A DNA stretch of 64,000 nt from Variovorax paradoxus. GTDB lineage: Bacteria; Pseudomonadota; Gammaproteobacteria; Burkholderiales; Burkholderiaceae_C. Each line of letters starts with the position of its first letter. Within the stretch, counting starts at the first letter, position 1. The DNA lies in the NCBI RefSeq assembly GCF_018614955.1, contig NZ_JAGGNV010000034.1:62001-126000 (forward strand), written 5' to 3'. A program made the position numbers and the translations under genes. The notes under the pieces were generated by a model. It saw only the letters and a program-made list of their open reading frames with translations. It ran no database searches and was not told the origin of the DNA. Below, in pieces: positions 19,262 through 27,825 of this stretch.

Positions 19262-20380
19262 TCAACCCCTGCGGTGCTTGACGGCCCGCGACAGCAGCTC
19301 CAGCACCTGGACCGAATCGTCCCAGCCCAGGCAGGCATCGGTGATGCTCTTGCCGTATTCCAGATCGGCCACGCGGTCCTTGCCGGCGCTGAACTTCTGG
19401 GCACCCGCGCTCAGGTGGCTCTCGACCATGACGCCGAACACGCTCTTGCTGCCGCCCGCAATCTGCGCGGCGATGTCCATGGCCACGTCGATCTGCTTCT
19501 GGTGCTGCTTGCTGCTGTTGGCGTGGCTGCAGTCGACCATCAGCGTCGGCGGCAGCTTGGCGGCTTCGAGGTCCTCGCAGGCGGCGGCCACGCTCGCGGC
19601 GTCGTAGTTGGGCGCCTTGCCGCCGCGCAGGATCACGTGGCAGTCCTTGTTGCCGTTGGTCTGCACGATCGCCACCTGCCCGTTCTTGTGCACCGAGAGG
19701 AAGTGGTGGCCGCGCGCCGCCGCCTGGATGGCGTCGGTCGCGATGCGGATGTTGCCGTCGGTGCCGTTCTTGAAGCCGATCGGCGCCGACAGGCCCGAAG
19801 CCAGCTCGCGATGCACCTGGCTCTCGGTGGTGCGGGCGCCGATCGCGCCCCAGGAGATCAGGTCGCCGATGTACTGCGGCGAGATCACGTCGAGGAATTC
19901 GCTGCCCGCCGGCAGCCCCAGCCGGTTGATGTCGATGAGCAGCTGGCGCGCGATGCGCAGGCCTTCGTCGATGCGGAAGCTCTCGTCGAGGTAGGGGTCG
20001 TTGATGAGACCCTTCCAGCCGACCGTCGTGCGCGGCTTCTCGAAGTAGACCCGCATCACGATCTCCAGCGTGCCGGCGTATTTCTCGCGCTCGGCCTTCA
20101 GGCGCCGTGCGTAGTCGAGCGCGGCGGCCGGGTCGTGGATCGAGCACGGCCCCATCACGACCAGCAGCCGGTCGTCCTTGCCGGCCATGATGTTGTGGAT
20201 GGTGCGGCGGGTGCCGGTGATCAGCGATTCGACCGGCGTGCCGCGGATCGGGAAGAAGCGGATCAGATGTTCGGGTGGGGGCAGCACGGTGATGTCCTTG
20301 ATGCGTTCGTCGTCGGTTCGGCTGGTTTTCTCGACGCTCGCATACCAGTTCTCGGTGGCCGGGGCAGTGCTCGTGCTCAT
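19262..20380 (-). CDS. aroG: 3-deoxy-7-phosphoheptulonate synthase (DAHP synthase, class I)
   Basis: A 372-residue enzyme that condenses phosphoenolpyruvate and erythrose 4-phosphate, the entry step to aromatic amino acids. Typical segments are MGPCSIHDP, RVYFEKPRTT, GFKNGTDG and DCSHANSSK, which form the phosphate and metal sites. ATG 20380 (MSTSTAPATEN) has GGAAGAAG before it; an ATG nine codons upstream is less well placed. Transcription enters through a leader with an aromatic leader peptide (20473-20547) and a terminator (20416-20451), so expression should respond to charging of aromatic tRNAs. Feedback specificity cannot be read here. Confidence 0.95.
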   Translation of the reverse strand: MSTSTAPATENWYASVEKTSRTDDERIKDITVLPPPEHLIRFFPIRGTPVESLITGTRRTIHNIMAGKDDRLLVVMGPCSIHDPAAALDYARRLKAEREKYAGTLEIVMRVYFEKPRTTVGWKGLINDPYLDESFRIDEGLRIARQLLIDINRLGLPAGSEFLDVISPQYIGDLISWGAIGARTTESQVHRELASGLSAPIGFKNGTDGNIRIATDAIQAAARGHHFLSVHKNGQVAIVQTNGNKDCHVILRGGKAPNYDAASVAAACEDLEAAKLPPTLMVDCSHANSSKQHQKQIDVAMDIAAQIAGGSKSVFGVMVESHLSAGAQKFSAGKDRVADLEYGKSITDACLGWDDSVQVLELLSRAVKHRRG

Positions 20381-20415
20381 CGCTTCTTCCTTCACTTTGA
20401 AAATCATCGGGGCAT

Positions 20416-20451
20416 AAAAAAACCGCCGGGGCTCGAGGCGCCGGCGGTTTT
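20416..20451 (-). terminator. Attenuator hairpin in the aroG leader
   Basis: Read on the minus strand, an 11-bp stem (20451-20441 with 20429-20419) encloses an 11-base loop and runs into seven U (20422-20416), a good intrinsic terminator ahead of aroG. Its 5' arm CCGCCGG (20447-20441) is also complementary to CCGGCGG inside the leader peptide frame (20498-20492). This allows a competing 7-bp antiterminator made only of G-C pairs. Confidence 0.85.
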
Positions 20452-20472
20452 GGGAGGGTGTGTCAGTGTGCT

Positions 20473-20547
20473 TTACGCGCTCGCCTCTCGTCCGCCGGAA
20501 ACCGGGAACCAAAAGTACGAAAAGAAAAACGCGACACGCGAAGACAT
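20473..20547 (-). CDS. Aromatic leader peptide of aroG
   Basis: A 24-codon frame, ATG to TAA, encoding MSSRVAFFFSYFWF (residues 1-14) and then a tail of Pro, Gly and Ala. Seven of residues 7-14 are Phe, Tyr or Trp, as in PheL-type leaders. The stop is 21 bases before the terminator stem. The antiterminator arm CCGGCGG falls about four codons after the Trp codon, so a ribosome stalled on the aromatic run would leave it free. TACATT (20561-20556) ends eight bases before the ATG. No homologue is needed to see the logic, but function is inferred. Confidence 0.85.
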   Translation of the reverse strand: MSSRVAFFFSYFWFPVSGGREASA

Positions 20548-20597
20548 AGGGGCCGAATGTAGCACAGGGTTTTGGGCTCGGCTGTTGTTTGCGGGCG

Positions 20598-22058
20598 TCA
20601 GGCGGTGCCGCCGACGGTCAGGCCGTCGATGCGCAGCGTGGGCTGGCCGACGCCGACCGGCACGCTCTGGCCTTCCTTGCCGCAGGTGCCGACGCCCGAA
20701 TCGAGCGCCATGTCGTTGCCGATCATCGTCACGCGCGTCAGCGCATCGGGACCGTTGCCGACCAGGGTCGCGCCCTTCACCGGGTACTGGATCTTGCCGT
20801 TCTCCACCCAGTAGGCCTCGCTGGCAGAGAACACGAACTTGCCGCTCGTGATGTCGACCTGGCCGCCGCCGAAATTGGTGGCGTAGAGGCCCTTCTTGAT
20901 GCTGGCGACGATTTCTCCCGGTACCCGGTCGCCGCCCAGCATGTAGGTATTGGTCATGCGCGGCATCGGCACATGCGCGTAGCTCTCGCGGCGGCCGTTG
21001 CCGGTGGGCGGAACCTTCATCAGGCGCGCATTGAGCGAGTCCTGGATGTAGCCTTTCAGGATGCCGTCTTCGATCAGCACGTTGCGCTGCGTCGCGTTGC
21101 CTTCGTCGTCGACGTTGAGCGAGCCGCGGCGATCGGCGATGGTGCCGTCGTCCAGCACGGTCACGCCCTTGGCCGCCACGCGCTCGCCGATGCGGCCCGA
21201 GAAGGCGCTTGAGCCCTTGCGGTTGAAGTCGCCTTCCAGTCCGTGGCCGATGGCCTCGTGCAGCAGGATGCCGGGCCAGCCCGGGCCGAGCACCACGGTC
21301 ATCTCGCCCGCGGGCGCGGGACGCGATTCCAGATTGGTGAGCGCCTGCTGGACGGCCTGGTCGACGTACTCGGCGATCTGCGCATCGTCGAAGTAGGCGA
21401 GGCCGAAGCGGCCGCCACCGCCGCCCGAACCCATCTCGCGGCGGCCGTTCTGCTCGGCGATCACCGTGACCGACAGGCGCACCAGCGGCCGCACGTCGGC
21501 CGCCAGCGTGCCGTCGGCGCGCGCGACCAGCACCACGTCGTACTCGCTCGCGAGGCCGGCCATCACCTGCGCCACGCGCGGATCCCTGGAACGCGCCAGC
21601 TTCTCGACCTTGCCGAGCAACTCGACCTTGGCGGTGCTGTCGAGCGTCGAGATCGGGTCCACGCCGCCATAGAGCGAACGGCTCGTTGCGACCTTGCGCA
21701 CCGGGGCCTTCACCCGCCCGTTGCGCCCGGCGGCGGAAATGGTGCGCACGGTGCGCGCCGCATCGAGCAGCGAGGCTTCGGAGATGTCGTCTGAATAAGC
21801 GAAAGCCGTCTTCTCGCCGCTGACCGCGCGAACGCCGACGCCCTGGTCGATGCTGAAGCTGCCGGTCTTGACGATGCCCTCCTCCAGGCTCCAGCCCTCG
21901 CTGCGTGTGTACTGGAAGTAGAGGTCGGCGTCGTCCACCTTGTGAGCGGTGATTTCGGCCAGGGCACGCGACAGGTGCGACTCGTCGAGGCCGAAGGGCG
22001 TGAGCAGGAGCTGCTGCGCCGTGGCGAGGCGCTCGATGGTGGGTTCGCGTGAAATCAT
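20598..22058 (-). CDS. tldD: Metalloprotease TldD
   Basis: A 486-residue subunit of the TldD/TldE protease, which matures small modified peptides and degrades CcdA-like antitoxins. The zinc motif HEAIGHGLEGD lies at 267-277 (His267, Glu268, His272), as in active TldD rather than inactive TldE (PmbA). The glycine run GSGGGGGRFG (210-219) is also typical. TldE is not in the window. TAGAAT ends six bases before the ATG, so it may be leaderless. Confidence 0.95.
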   Translation of the reverse strand: MISREPTIERLATAQQLLLTPFGLDESHLSRALAEITAHKVDDADLYFQYTRSEGWSLEEGIVKTGSFSIDQGVGVRAVSGEKTAFAYSDDISEASLLDAARTVRTISAAGRNGRVKAPVRKVATSRSLYGGVDPISTLDSTAKVELLGKVEKLARSRDPRVAQVMAGLASEYDVVLVARADGTLAADVRPLVRLSVTVIAEQNGRREMGSGGGGGRFGLAYFDDAQIAEYVDQAVQQALTNLESRPAPAGEMTVVLGPGWPGILLHEAIGHGLEGDFNRKGSSAFSGRIGERVAAKGVTVLDDGTIADRRGSLNVDDEGNATQRNVLIEDGILKGYIQDSLNARLMKVPPTGNGRRESYAHVPMPRMTNTYMLGGDRVPGEIVASIKKGLYATNFGGGQVDITSGKFVFSASEAYWVENGKIQYPVKGATLVGNGPDALTRVTMIGNDMALDSGVGTCGKEGQSVPVGVGQPTLRIDGLTVGGTA

Positions 22059-22070
22059 CGGAGGATTCTA
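22059..22070 (-). promoter_or_regulatory. TAGAAT box six bases before tldD
   Basis: On the minus strand TAGAAT (22070-22065) is followed by six bases and the ATG at 22058. CCTCCG stands where a ribosome site would be, so a leaderless start is likely. Confidence 0.5.
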
Positions 22071-22091
22071 GGCTCGCACCCCGAATGGCGC

Positions 22092-23246
22092 TCAGGACTG
22101 CATCAGCCGCTTGGCGCGCGAAATGGACATCAGGATGCCGAGCCCCAGGCCCAGCGTCACCATCGCGGTGCCGCCATAGCTGATGAAGGGCAAAGGCACG
22201 CCCACCACGGGCAGGATGCCACTCACCATGCCCATGTTCACGAAGGCGTAGGTGAAGAAGATCATCGTCATCGCGCCGGCCAGCAGGCGGGAGAAGAGCG
22301 TCGGCGCATCCAGCGCGATCGCGAGGCCGCGAAAGATCAGGAAGACGAAGGCCGCGATCAGCGCCAGGTTGCCGATGAGACCGAATTCCTCGGAATAGGC
22401 CGCGAAGATGAAGTCGGTGGTGCGCTCGGGAATGAACTCCAGGTGCGTCTGCGTGCCCTGCATGAAACCCTTGCCGCCGACGCCGCCGGAGCCGATCGCG
22501 ATCATGCCCTGGATGATGTGGAAGCCCTTGCCCAGCGGGTCTTTGGTCGGATCGAGCAGCGTGCAGATGCGCTGCTTCTGGTAGTCATGCAGCACGCGCC
22601 AGTCGACGCCGTCGGCACACAGCTGCGATTCGAAGCCCACGATCAGCGCCACCGCGACCAGCCCGATCACCACCGGCGGCACGATCAGCTTCCACGAGAG
22701 CCCGGCGAAAAAGATCACAGACAGGCCGGCCGCGAGCACCAGCAGCGAGGTGCCCAGGTCGGGCTGCTTCATGATCAGGCCGACCGGCACCGCCAGCAGC
22801 ACGGTGGCGACCAGGAAGTCGAGCGTGCGCAGCTGGCCCTCGCGGCGCTGGAACCACCAGGCCAGCATCAGCGGCATCGCGATCTTCAGGATTTCGCTCG
22901 GCTGGATCACCATGCCGACGTTGATCCAGCGCGTGGCGCCCTTCTTGGTGATGCCGAACAGCGCCACCGCGACCAGCAGCCCCACGCCCAGGGCGTAGAG
23001 CGGCACGGCAAAGAACATCAGGCGCTGCGGCGGCACCTGCGCCACCACGAACATGATGAAGCCGGCCAGGAGCATGTTGCGGCCATGGTCCGCGAAGCGT
23101 GTTCCGTGGTCGAAGCCCGAGGAGTACATGGTCAGCATGCCGGCGCAGGCCAGCAGCAGCACGGCGAAAGCGAGAAAGCCGTCGAAGCCCTGGAACACGG
23201 GGGCGATGCGTCGCGCGAGCGACGGCTGGTGGAACACGGCGGACAT
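22092..23246 (-). CDS. rodA: Rod-shape peptidoglycan polymerase RodA
   Basis: A 384-residue SEDS-family glycosyltransferase with about ten membrane helices. It polymerises lipid II for cylinder growth together with PBP2. Recognisable segments are WINVGMVIQPSEILKIAMPL, the SEDS-typical PSE helix, PDLGTSL in the middle and PLPFISYGG near the end. It is shorter than FtsW (39234-40526) and lacks that protein's N-terminal cytoplasmic tail. mrdA and mreBCD, its usual partners, are not in the window. GATAAT ends eight bases before the ATG. Confidence 0.93.
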   Translation of the reverse strand: MSAVFHQPSLARRIAPVFQGFDGFLAFAVLLLACAGMLTMYSSGFDHGTRFADHGRNMLLAGFIMFVVAQVPPQRLMFFAVPLYALGVGLLVAVALFGITKKGATRWINVGMVIQPSEILKIAMPLMLAWWFQRREGQLRTLDFLVATVLLAVPVGLIMKQPDLGTSLLVLAAGLSVIFFAGLSWKLIVPPVVIGLVAVALIVGFESQLCADGVDWRVLHDYQKQRICTLLDPTKDPLGKGFHIIQGMIAIGSGGVGGKGFMQGTQTHLEFIPERTTDFIFAAYSEEFGLIGNLALIAAFVFLIFRGLAIALDAPTLFSRLLAGAMTMIFFTYAFVNMGMVSGILPVVGVPLPFISYGGTAMVTLGLGLGILMSISRAKRLMQS

Positions 23247-23295
23247 GGGCGCGGATTATCCGCGTCCCGGCGCGCTTCCGTAACAATCCAGCAGC
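23247..23295. promoter_or_regulatory. Divergent rodA / yqiA promoter region
   Basis: Minus strand: GATAAT (23260-23255), eight bases before the rodA ATG. Plus strand: AACAAT (23282-23287), eight bases before the yqiA ATG. Neither gene has a clear ribosome site. Confidence 0.5.
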
Positions 23296-23892
23296 ATGAA
23301 CCCGCCGCCCACCACCCATTTGTTGTATCTCCATGGCTTTCGCTCCTCGCCACAGTCGACCAAGGCCCGGCAGATGGCGCAGCGGGTGGCCGAGCGGCAT
23401 CCGCAACTGCGGTGGTGGTGCCCGCAACTGCCGCCCTCCCCCCGCGAGGCCATCGATCTCGTGATGAATGGCATCGCGCAATGGCCGCGCAGTTCGATGG
23501 CGGTGGTGGGTTCTTCGCTCGGCGGCTTCTATGCCACCCATGTGACCGGCATGACGGGCTGCCGCGCCGTGCTGCTGAATCCCGCGGTCCATCCGGCACG
23601 CGACCTTTCGAACTACATCGGCGAGCAGACTGCGTGGCACGACCCGGCCGAGCACTTCTACTTCCGGCCCGGGTACATCGACGAGCTGCGCGCCCTCGAA
23701 CTCGGGCCGCCGGCGCGGCCCGAGCAGGTCTTCGCCGTCATCGCCAAGGGCGACGAGCTCCTGGACTGGCGCGAGATGTCGGCCCGCTACCCCGGAAGCC
23801 GCATCAAGCTGATCGAGGGCGGCGACCATGCGCTTTCCGATTTCGAGCGCCACCACCTGGACGATGTGATGGCCTTCATCGACCCGGCCTGA
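23296..23892 (+). CDS. YqiA-type alpha/beta-hydrolase esterase
   Basis: A 198-residue esterase of the YqiA/YcfP group. The oxyanion segment LYLHGFRSSP (10-19) is followed by the nucleophile elbow GSSLGG (Ser74), KGDELLD supplying the acid (Asp153 or Asp157) and GGDHAL with the catalytic His178. The natural substrate is unknown; the Escherichia coli homologue hydrolyses short acyl esters. It is divergent from rodA. rnb follows after 49 bases with its own -10-like box. Confidence 0.88.
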   Translation: MNPPPTTHLLYLHGFRSSPQSTKARQMAQRVAERHPQLRWWCPQLPPSPREAIDLVMNGIAQWPRSSMAVVGSSLGGFYATHVTGMTGCRAVLLNPAVHPARDLSNYIGEQTAWHDPAEHFYFRPGYIDELRALELGPPARPEQVFAVIAKGDELLDWREMSARYPGSRIKLIEGGDHALSDFERHHLDDVMAFIDPA

Positions 23893-23928
23893 ACGCAGTC
23901 CGCGGCCGGCGTTCATCGCTGCGCATGG

Positions 23929-23941
23929 GACAATCCGCGCC
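23929..23941 (+). promoter_or_regulatory. GACAAT box seven bases before the RNB gene
   Basis: GACAAT (23929-23934) ends seven bases before the ATG at 23942, with no Shine-Dalgarno sequence. Confidence 0.45.
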
Positions 23942-26005
23942 ATGTTTGTTTTGTTCGAAGAAGCCGGCAAGTACCTCGGCGGCCGCGTGTTGTCGGAGGC
24001 CGAGGCCTCGGCGCAGGTCGAGCTCGAGTCCGGCAAGCGCGTGAAGGTCAAGGGCGCCAACATCGTGCTGCGCTTCGAGAAGCCGGCCCCGGCCGAATTG
24101 CTGGCCGAGGCGCGCACCCTGGCCGCCGGCATGGATCTCGACCTGGCCTGGGAATTCGCGCCCGAGGGCGAGTTCGCCTTCGCCGAGCTCGCCGTCGACT
24201 ACTTCCAGGCGCATCCGACGCTGGCGCAGCAGGCCGCCGCACTGTTGGCGCTGTTCGAGGCGCCGCACTATTTCCGCCGCGCGGGCAAGGGCCGCTTCAA
24301 GAAGGCGCCGGCCGAGATCGTGCAGCAGGCGCTGGCCGCCATCGAGAAAAAGAAGGCGGTGCAGGCGCAGATCGCCGAATGGTCCGCGCAGCTGGCCGAA
24401 GGCGTTTGCCCGGCGCCGGTGCGCGAGCAGCTCTTCAAGATCCTCTTTAGGCCCGACAAGAACGCGCCCGAGTACAAGGCCGTGGTCGAAGCCGCGCGCG
24501 CCACGCAACGGCCGCCGCTCGAACTGCTCAAGCAGGCCGGCGCGATCGATTCGCCCTACCAGTTCCACTGGCGCCGCTTCCTGTTCGAGAACTTCCCCAA
24601 GGGCACCGGCTTCCCGGCGCTGCAAGCGCCGGCCATCACCGACGAACTGCCGCTCGCGGACGTGCAGGCTTTCTCGATCGACGATTCGCAGACCACCGAG
24701 ATCGACGACGCGCTCTCGGTCGCGGGCCTCGGCAGCGGCACGGTGCAGGTCGGCATCCACATCGCGGCGCCCGGCTTGGCGCTGGTGCCGGGCAGCCCGA
24801 TCGACCAGGTGGCGCGCGCCCGCATGTCGACGGTCTACATGCCGGGCCACAAGATCACCATGCTGCCCGACGACGTGGTGGAGGCCTACACCCTGCAGGA
24901 AGGGCGTGACTGCCCGGCCGTCTCGCTCTATGCCAGCTTCGACGAAGCGACGCTGGAACTGAAAGGCACCGAGACGAAGCTCGAGCGCGTGCCGATCGTC
25001 GCCAACCTGCGCCATGACCAGCTCGACGGCGTCGTCACACAGACCTGGCTCGAAGATGCCTCGGTGGACGGCGAGAACACGCCCGAAGTCGCGAAACGCG
25101 CGCGCGCGCCGCTGTCCTTCCTGTTCCGCGTCGCGAAGCAGCTGAAGGCGCAGCGCGAAGTGGTGCGCGGCAAGCCCGAGAGCTTCAACCGGCCCGACTA
25201 CAACTTCCGGCTCGTCGGCAACGACGGCGAACCCACCGGCAACGAGCAGGTCAAGATCGGCACCCGCCAGCGCGGCGCGCCGTTGGACCTGATCGTCTCC
25301 GAGGCCATGATCCTCGCCAATAGCAGCTGGGGCGGCTGGCTCGGCGAGCTCGGCGTGCCCGGCCTCTACCGCAGCCAGGCCAGCCTGGCGCCCGGCATCA
25401 AGGTGCGCATGGGTACGCGAGCCCTGCCGCATGCCGGCCTCGGCGTGAAGAGCTACGCCTGGAGCACCTCGCCGCTGCGCCGCTACACCGACCTCGTGAA
25501 CCAGTGGCAGATCATCGCGGCCGCGCGCCACGGCAAGACCGCGGCGCTCGCGGCGCCCTTCAAGCCGAAGGACGCCGACCTGTTCTCGATCCTCTCGGGC
25601 TTTGACGCGGCCTACGCCGCGTACAACGCCCACCAGGGCGGCATGGAACGCTTCTGGACGCTCAAGTACCTCCAGCAGCAGGGCATCGCCGAACTCGACG
25701 CGACCCTGATCAAGGACGTGGGCAACGGCGCCCTGGTGCGCGCCGACACGCTGCCGCTGGTGTTCCAGGTCACCGGCACGCAAGGTTTGATGCGCGGCGC
25801 GCGCGTGCGCGTCAGGCTCGGCGAGATCGACGAGATCGCGCTCGACGTGCACGCCACCGTCATCGAGCGCCTCGATGCCGCGCCGGCCGAAGTAGCCGCG
25901 GAAGAAGAGAGCGGCGAGGACGAGGAAGAAGTGGCCGGGCCGATCGCCATCGCGGTCGACCTCGCGGACAGCGACGAGGCTGCCCCGGAGAAGGTGCCCG
26001 CATGA
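23942..26005 (+). CDS. rnb: RNB-domain 3'-5' exoribonuclease (RNase II family)
   Basis: A 687-residue ribonuclease. The catalytic RNB domain starts near 230 and shows the acidic metal cluster DDSQTTEIDDAL (247-258). Further conserved RNB segments include STSPLRRYTDLVNQ. The N-terminal 200 residues are not a typical cold-shock pair and look helical. The C-terminal 45 residues are very acidic (Glu/Asp-rich) and probably disordered. It is shorter than RNase R, so I place it with RNase II. Its TGA overlaps the start of the mini-ORF repeat that follows. Confidence 0.85.
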   Translation: MFVLFEEAGKYLGGRVLSEAEASAQVELESGKRVKVKGANIVLRFEKPAPAELLAEARTLAAGMDLDLAWEFAPEGEFAFAELAVDYFQAHPTLAQQAAALLALFEAPHYFRRAGKGRFKKAPAEIVQQALAAIEKKKAVQAQIAEWSAQLAEGVCPAPVREQLFKILFRPDKNAPEYKAVVEAARATQRPPLELLKQAGAIDSPYQFHWRRFLFENFPKGTGFPALQAPAITDELPLADVQAFSIDDSQTTEIDDALSVAGLGSGTVQVGIHIAAPGLALVPGSPIDQVARARMSTVYMPGHKITMLPDDVVEAYTLQEGRDCPAVSLYASFDEATLELKGTETKLERVPIVANLRHDQLDGVVTQTWLEDASVDGENTPEVAKRARAPLSFLFRVAKQLKAQREVVRGKPESFNRPDYNFRLVGNDGEPTGNEQVKIGTRQRGAPLDLIVSEAMILANSSWGGWLGELGVPGLYRSQASLAPGIKVRMGTRALPHAGLGVKSYAWSTSPLRRYTDLVNQWQIIAAARHGKTAALAAPFKPKDADLFSILSGFDAAYAAYNAHQGGMERFWTLKYLQQQGIAELDATLIKDVGNGALVRADTLPLVFQVTGTQGLMRGARVRVRLGEIDEIALDVHATVIERLDAAPAEVAAEEESGEDEEEVAGPIAIAVDLADSDEAAPEKVPA

Positions 26006-26120
26006 GCCCCGCCCGGCCGCCCGAAGGGGCTCGCACCGCAGTGCGGAGCACGGAGGTTGCCTTATGAGCCGCCGGGCCAAGGCGAATACCGCAGCGCGCA
26101 GCGCGGAGGTTGCGCCATGA
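26002..26120 (+). repeat. Two tandem coupled mini-ORFs between rnb and the TonB-domain gene
   Basis: Frame one (26002-26067, 21 aa) starts with an ATG that overlaps the rnb TGA. Its own TGA overlaps the ATG of frame two (26064-26120, 18 aa), whose TGA overlaps the ATG of the next gene. The peptides are related (both MS..., TA.RS.EVA). Each carries GGAGG exactly seven bases before the following ATG (26052-26056 and 26105-26109). The first contains a hairpin, GAGCCCC/GGGGCTC (26004-26010 and 26026-26032), whose 15-base loop is identical to one at 48516-48530. It looks like a duplicated relay cassette. Confidence 0.75.
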
Positions 26121-26980
26121 ACCTGCGCGACCTGAGCAGCCTGCAGATCGCACTCGGCCTGTCGGTCGCGGCGCACGCGCTGCTGCTCGGGCTGCGCTTT
26201 GCCGACCCGGAGACTTTCAACCGCGTGTTCACCGAAACGCCGCTCGAAGTCATCCTGGTCAACGCCAAGACCAGCGAGCGCCCCGACAAGGCCCGGGCCA
26301 TCGCCCAGACCTCGCTGGCCGGCGGCGGCGATCTCGAACGCGGCCGCGCCACCAGCCCGCTGCCGCCCTCCACCTTCACCGCCGTCGGCGACTCGATGGA
26401 AGACGCGCAGCGCCAGGTGGAGGCGATGCAGGCGCAGCAGATGCTGCTTCTGGCGCAGATCAAGCAGCAGCTCGCCGCCATGCCGATGCCCGACCCGCGC
26501 AACCAGGGCAGCCCGAGCGAAAACGCGGCACGCGAGGAAAAGCGCCGCCAGCTGATCAAGATGCTGGCGGAGATCGAACGCCGCGTGAACGAAGAGAACG
26601 CGCGGCCCAAGAAACGCTATCTGAGCCCGGCGACCCGCGAAGCCACCTATGCCGTCTACGTCGACGCGCTGCGCCGGCGCATCGAGCAGCGCGGCACCGA
26701 GAACTTCCCCGAGCTCGCCGGCAAGAAGCTGTACGGCGAGCTCACGATGATGGTGACCGTCAACTTCGACGGCTCGATCCTCGGCACCGAGGTCATCGAA
26801 GGTTCGGGCAACCAGGCCCTGGACCGGCGCGCGCAGGCGATCGTGCGCAGCATCGGCAATTTCGGCAAGTTCACCGACGCGATGCGCCGGCAGACCGACC
26901 AGATCGTGCTGCCCTCGCGCTTCAAGTTCACCCGCGACGAGACGCTCGAAACCCAGGTGTCTTCCTCATCGAGGCAATGA
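26117..26980 (+). CDS. TonB-domain energy transducer-like protein
   Basis: A 287-residue protein with one N-terminal membrane helix (about 9-28), a long middle part rich in Gln, Ala and charged residues that may form a coiled coil (95-170), and a C-terminal TonB-type domain including ATYAVYVDALRRRIEQRGTENFP and GSGNQALDRRAQ. It should span the periplasm, but no ExbB or ExbD genes are nearby, so the partner and transported substrate are unknown. Its ATG has GGAGG seven bases upstream within the mini-ORF repeat. Its TGA overlaps an ATG six bases before the preferred aroE start. Confidence 0.85.
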   Translation: MNLRDLSSLQIALGLSVAAHALLLGLRFADPETFNRVFTETPLEVILVNAKTSERPDKARAIAQTSLAGGGDLERGRATSPLPPSTFTAVGDSMEDAQRQVEAMQAQQMLLLAQIKQQLAAMPMPDPRNQGSPSENAAREEKRRQLIKMLAEIERRVNEENARPKKRYLSPATREATYAVYVDALRRRIEQRGTENFPELAGKKLYGELTMMVTVNFDGSILGTEVIEGSGNQALDRRAQAIVRSIGNFGKFTDAMRRQTDQIVLPSRFKFTRDETLETQVSSSSRQ

Positions 26981-26982
26981 GC

Positions 26983-27825
26983 ATGGACCTGTACTGCGTG
27001 ATGGGCAATCCGGTCGAGCACAGCCGCTCACCGTGGATCCATGCGCGCTTTGCCGAACTGACCGGCCAGACGCTGGACTACGGCCGCCGGCTGGTGCCGA
27101 TCGACGGCTTCGATGAAGCGGTGGCCGCCTTTCGCGCCGACCCGGCCGGCACCGCGCGCGGCTGCAACATCACCGTGCCCTTCAAGTTCGACGCCGCGGC
27201 GCTGGCCCAGCACCTGAGCCCGCGCGCCGCGCTGGCGCGCGCCGTCAACGTGCTGAGCTTCGAGGAAGACGGCATTCATGGCGACAACAGCGACGGTGCA
27301 GGTCTCGTCAACGACATCACGGTGCATGCGGGCGTGGTGATCGCCGGCAGCGAGCTGCTGCTGCTCGGCGCCGGCGGCGCCGCGGCCGGCGTGCTGGGCC
27401 CGCTGCTTGAAGCCGGCCCGCGCCGCGTGGTGGTGGCCAATCGCACGCTGGCCAAGGCGATCGCGCTGGTGCAGCGCCATGCGGCGCTCGCGCTCGCGCA
27501 CCACGTCGCGCTGGAAGCGCAGGAGCTGCATGCGGTGCCCGGCAACTTCGATATCGTGGTGAACGCCACTGCCTCGAGCCTGGCGGGCGGCGAGGTGCCG
27601 GTCGCGGCGAGCGCGCTGAAGCCCGGCGCTTTGGCGATCGACATGATGTACGGCCCGGCCGCCGCGGGCTTCATGAACTGGGCACACGACCACGGCGCTG
27701 TTGCGCGCGACGGCCTCGGCATGCTGGTCGAGCAGGCGGCCGAAGCCTTCGCCCTCTGGCGCGACGTGCGCCCGCCGGCGGCGCAAGTGCTGGCCGAGCT
27801 GCGCGCCATCGTCGACCGGACGTGA
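26983..27825 (+). CDS. aroE: Shikimate dehydrogenase
   Basis: A 280-residue NADP-linked enzyme that reduces 3-dehydroshikimate. NPVEHSRSP (9-17) binds shikimate, NITVPFK carries the catalytic Lys68, and the acid is Asp104 in GDNSDG. GAGGAAAG (129-136) is the nucleotide loop. I use ATG 26983 because GAGG (26971-26974) lies eight bases upstream; ATG 26977 would overlap the previous stop but is too close to that site. It belongs to the same pathway as aroG. mtgA overlaps its stop by GTGA. Confidence 0.94.
   Translation: MDLYCVMGNPVEHSRSPWIHARFAELTGQTLDYGRRLVPIDGFDEAVAAFRADPAGTARGCNITVPFKFDAAALAQHLSPRAALARAVNVLSFEEDGIHGDNSDGAGLVNDITVHAGVVIAGSELLLLGAGGAAAGVLGPLLEAGPRRVVVANRTLAKAIALVQRHAALALAHHVALEAQELHAVPGNFDIVVNATASSLAGGEVPVAASALKPGALAIDMMYGPAAAGFMNWAHDHGAVARDGLGMLVEQAAEAFALWRDVRPPAAQVLAELRAIVDRT

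Noticed and set aside
23876..26176. 766-aa open frame on the minus strand
   Set aside because: It is the antisense shadow of the RNB exoribonuclease gene. High GC at third positions keeps the reverse frame open. The plus-strand protein has clear catalytic motifs; the shadow is His/Arg/Gly-rich with no domain.
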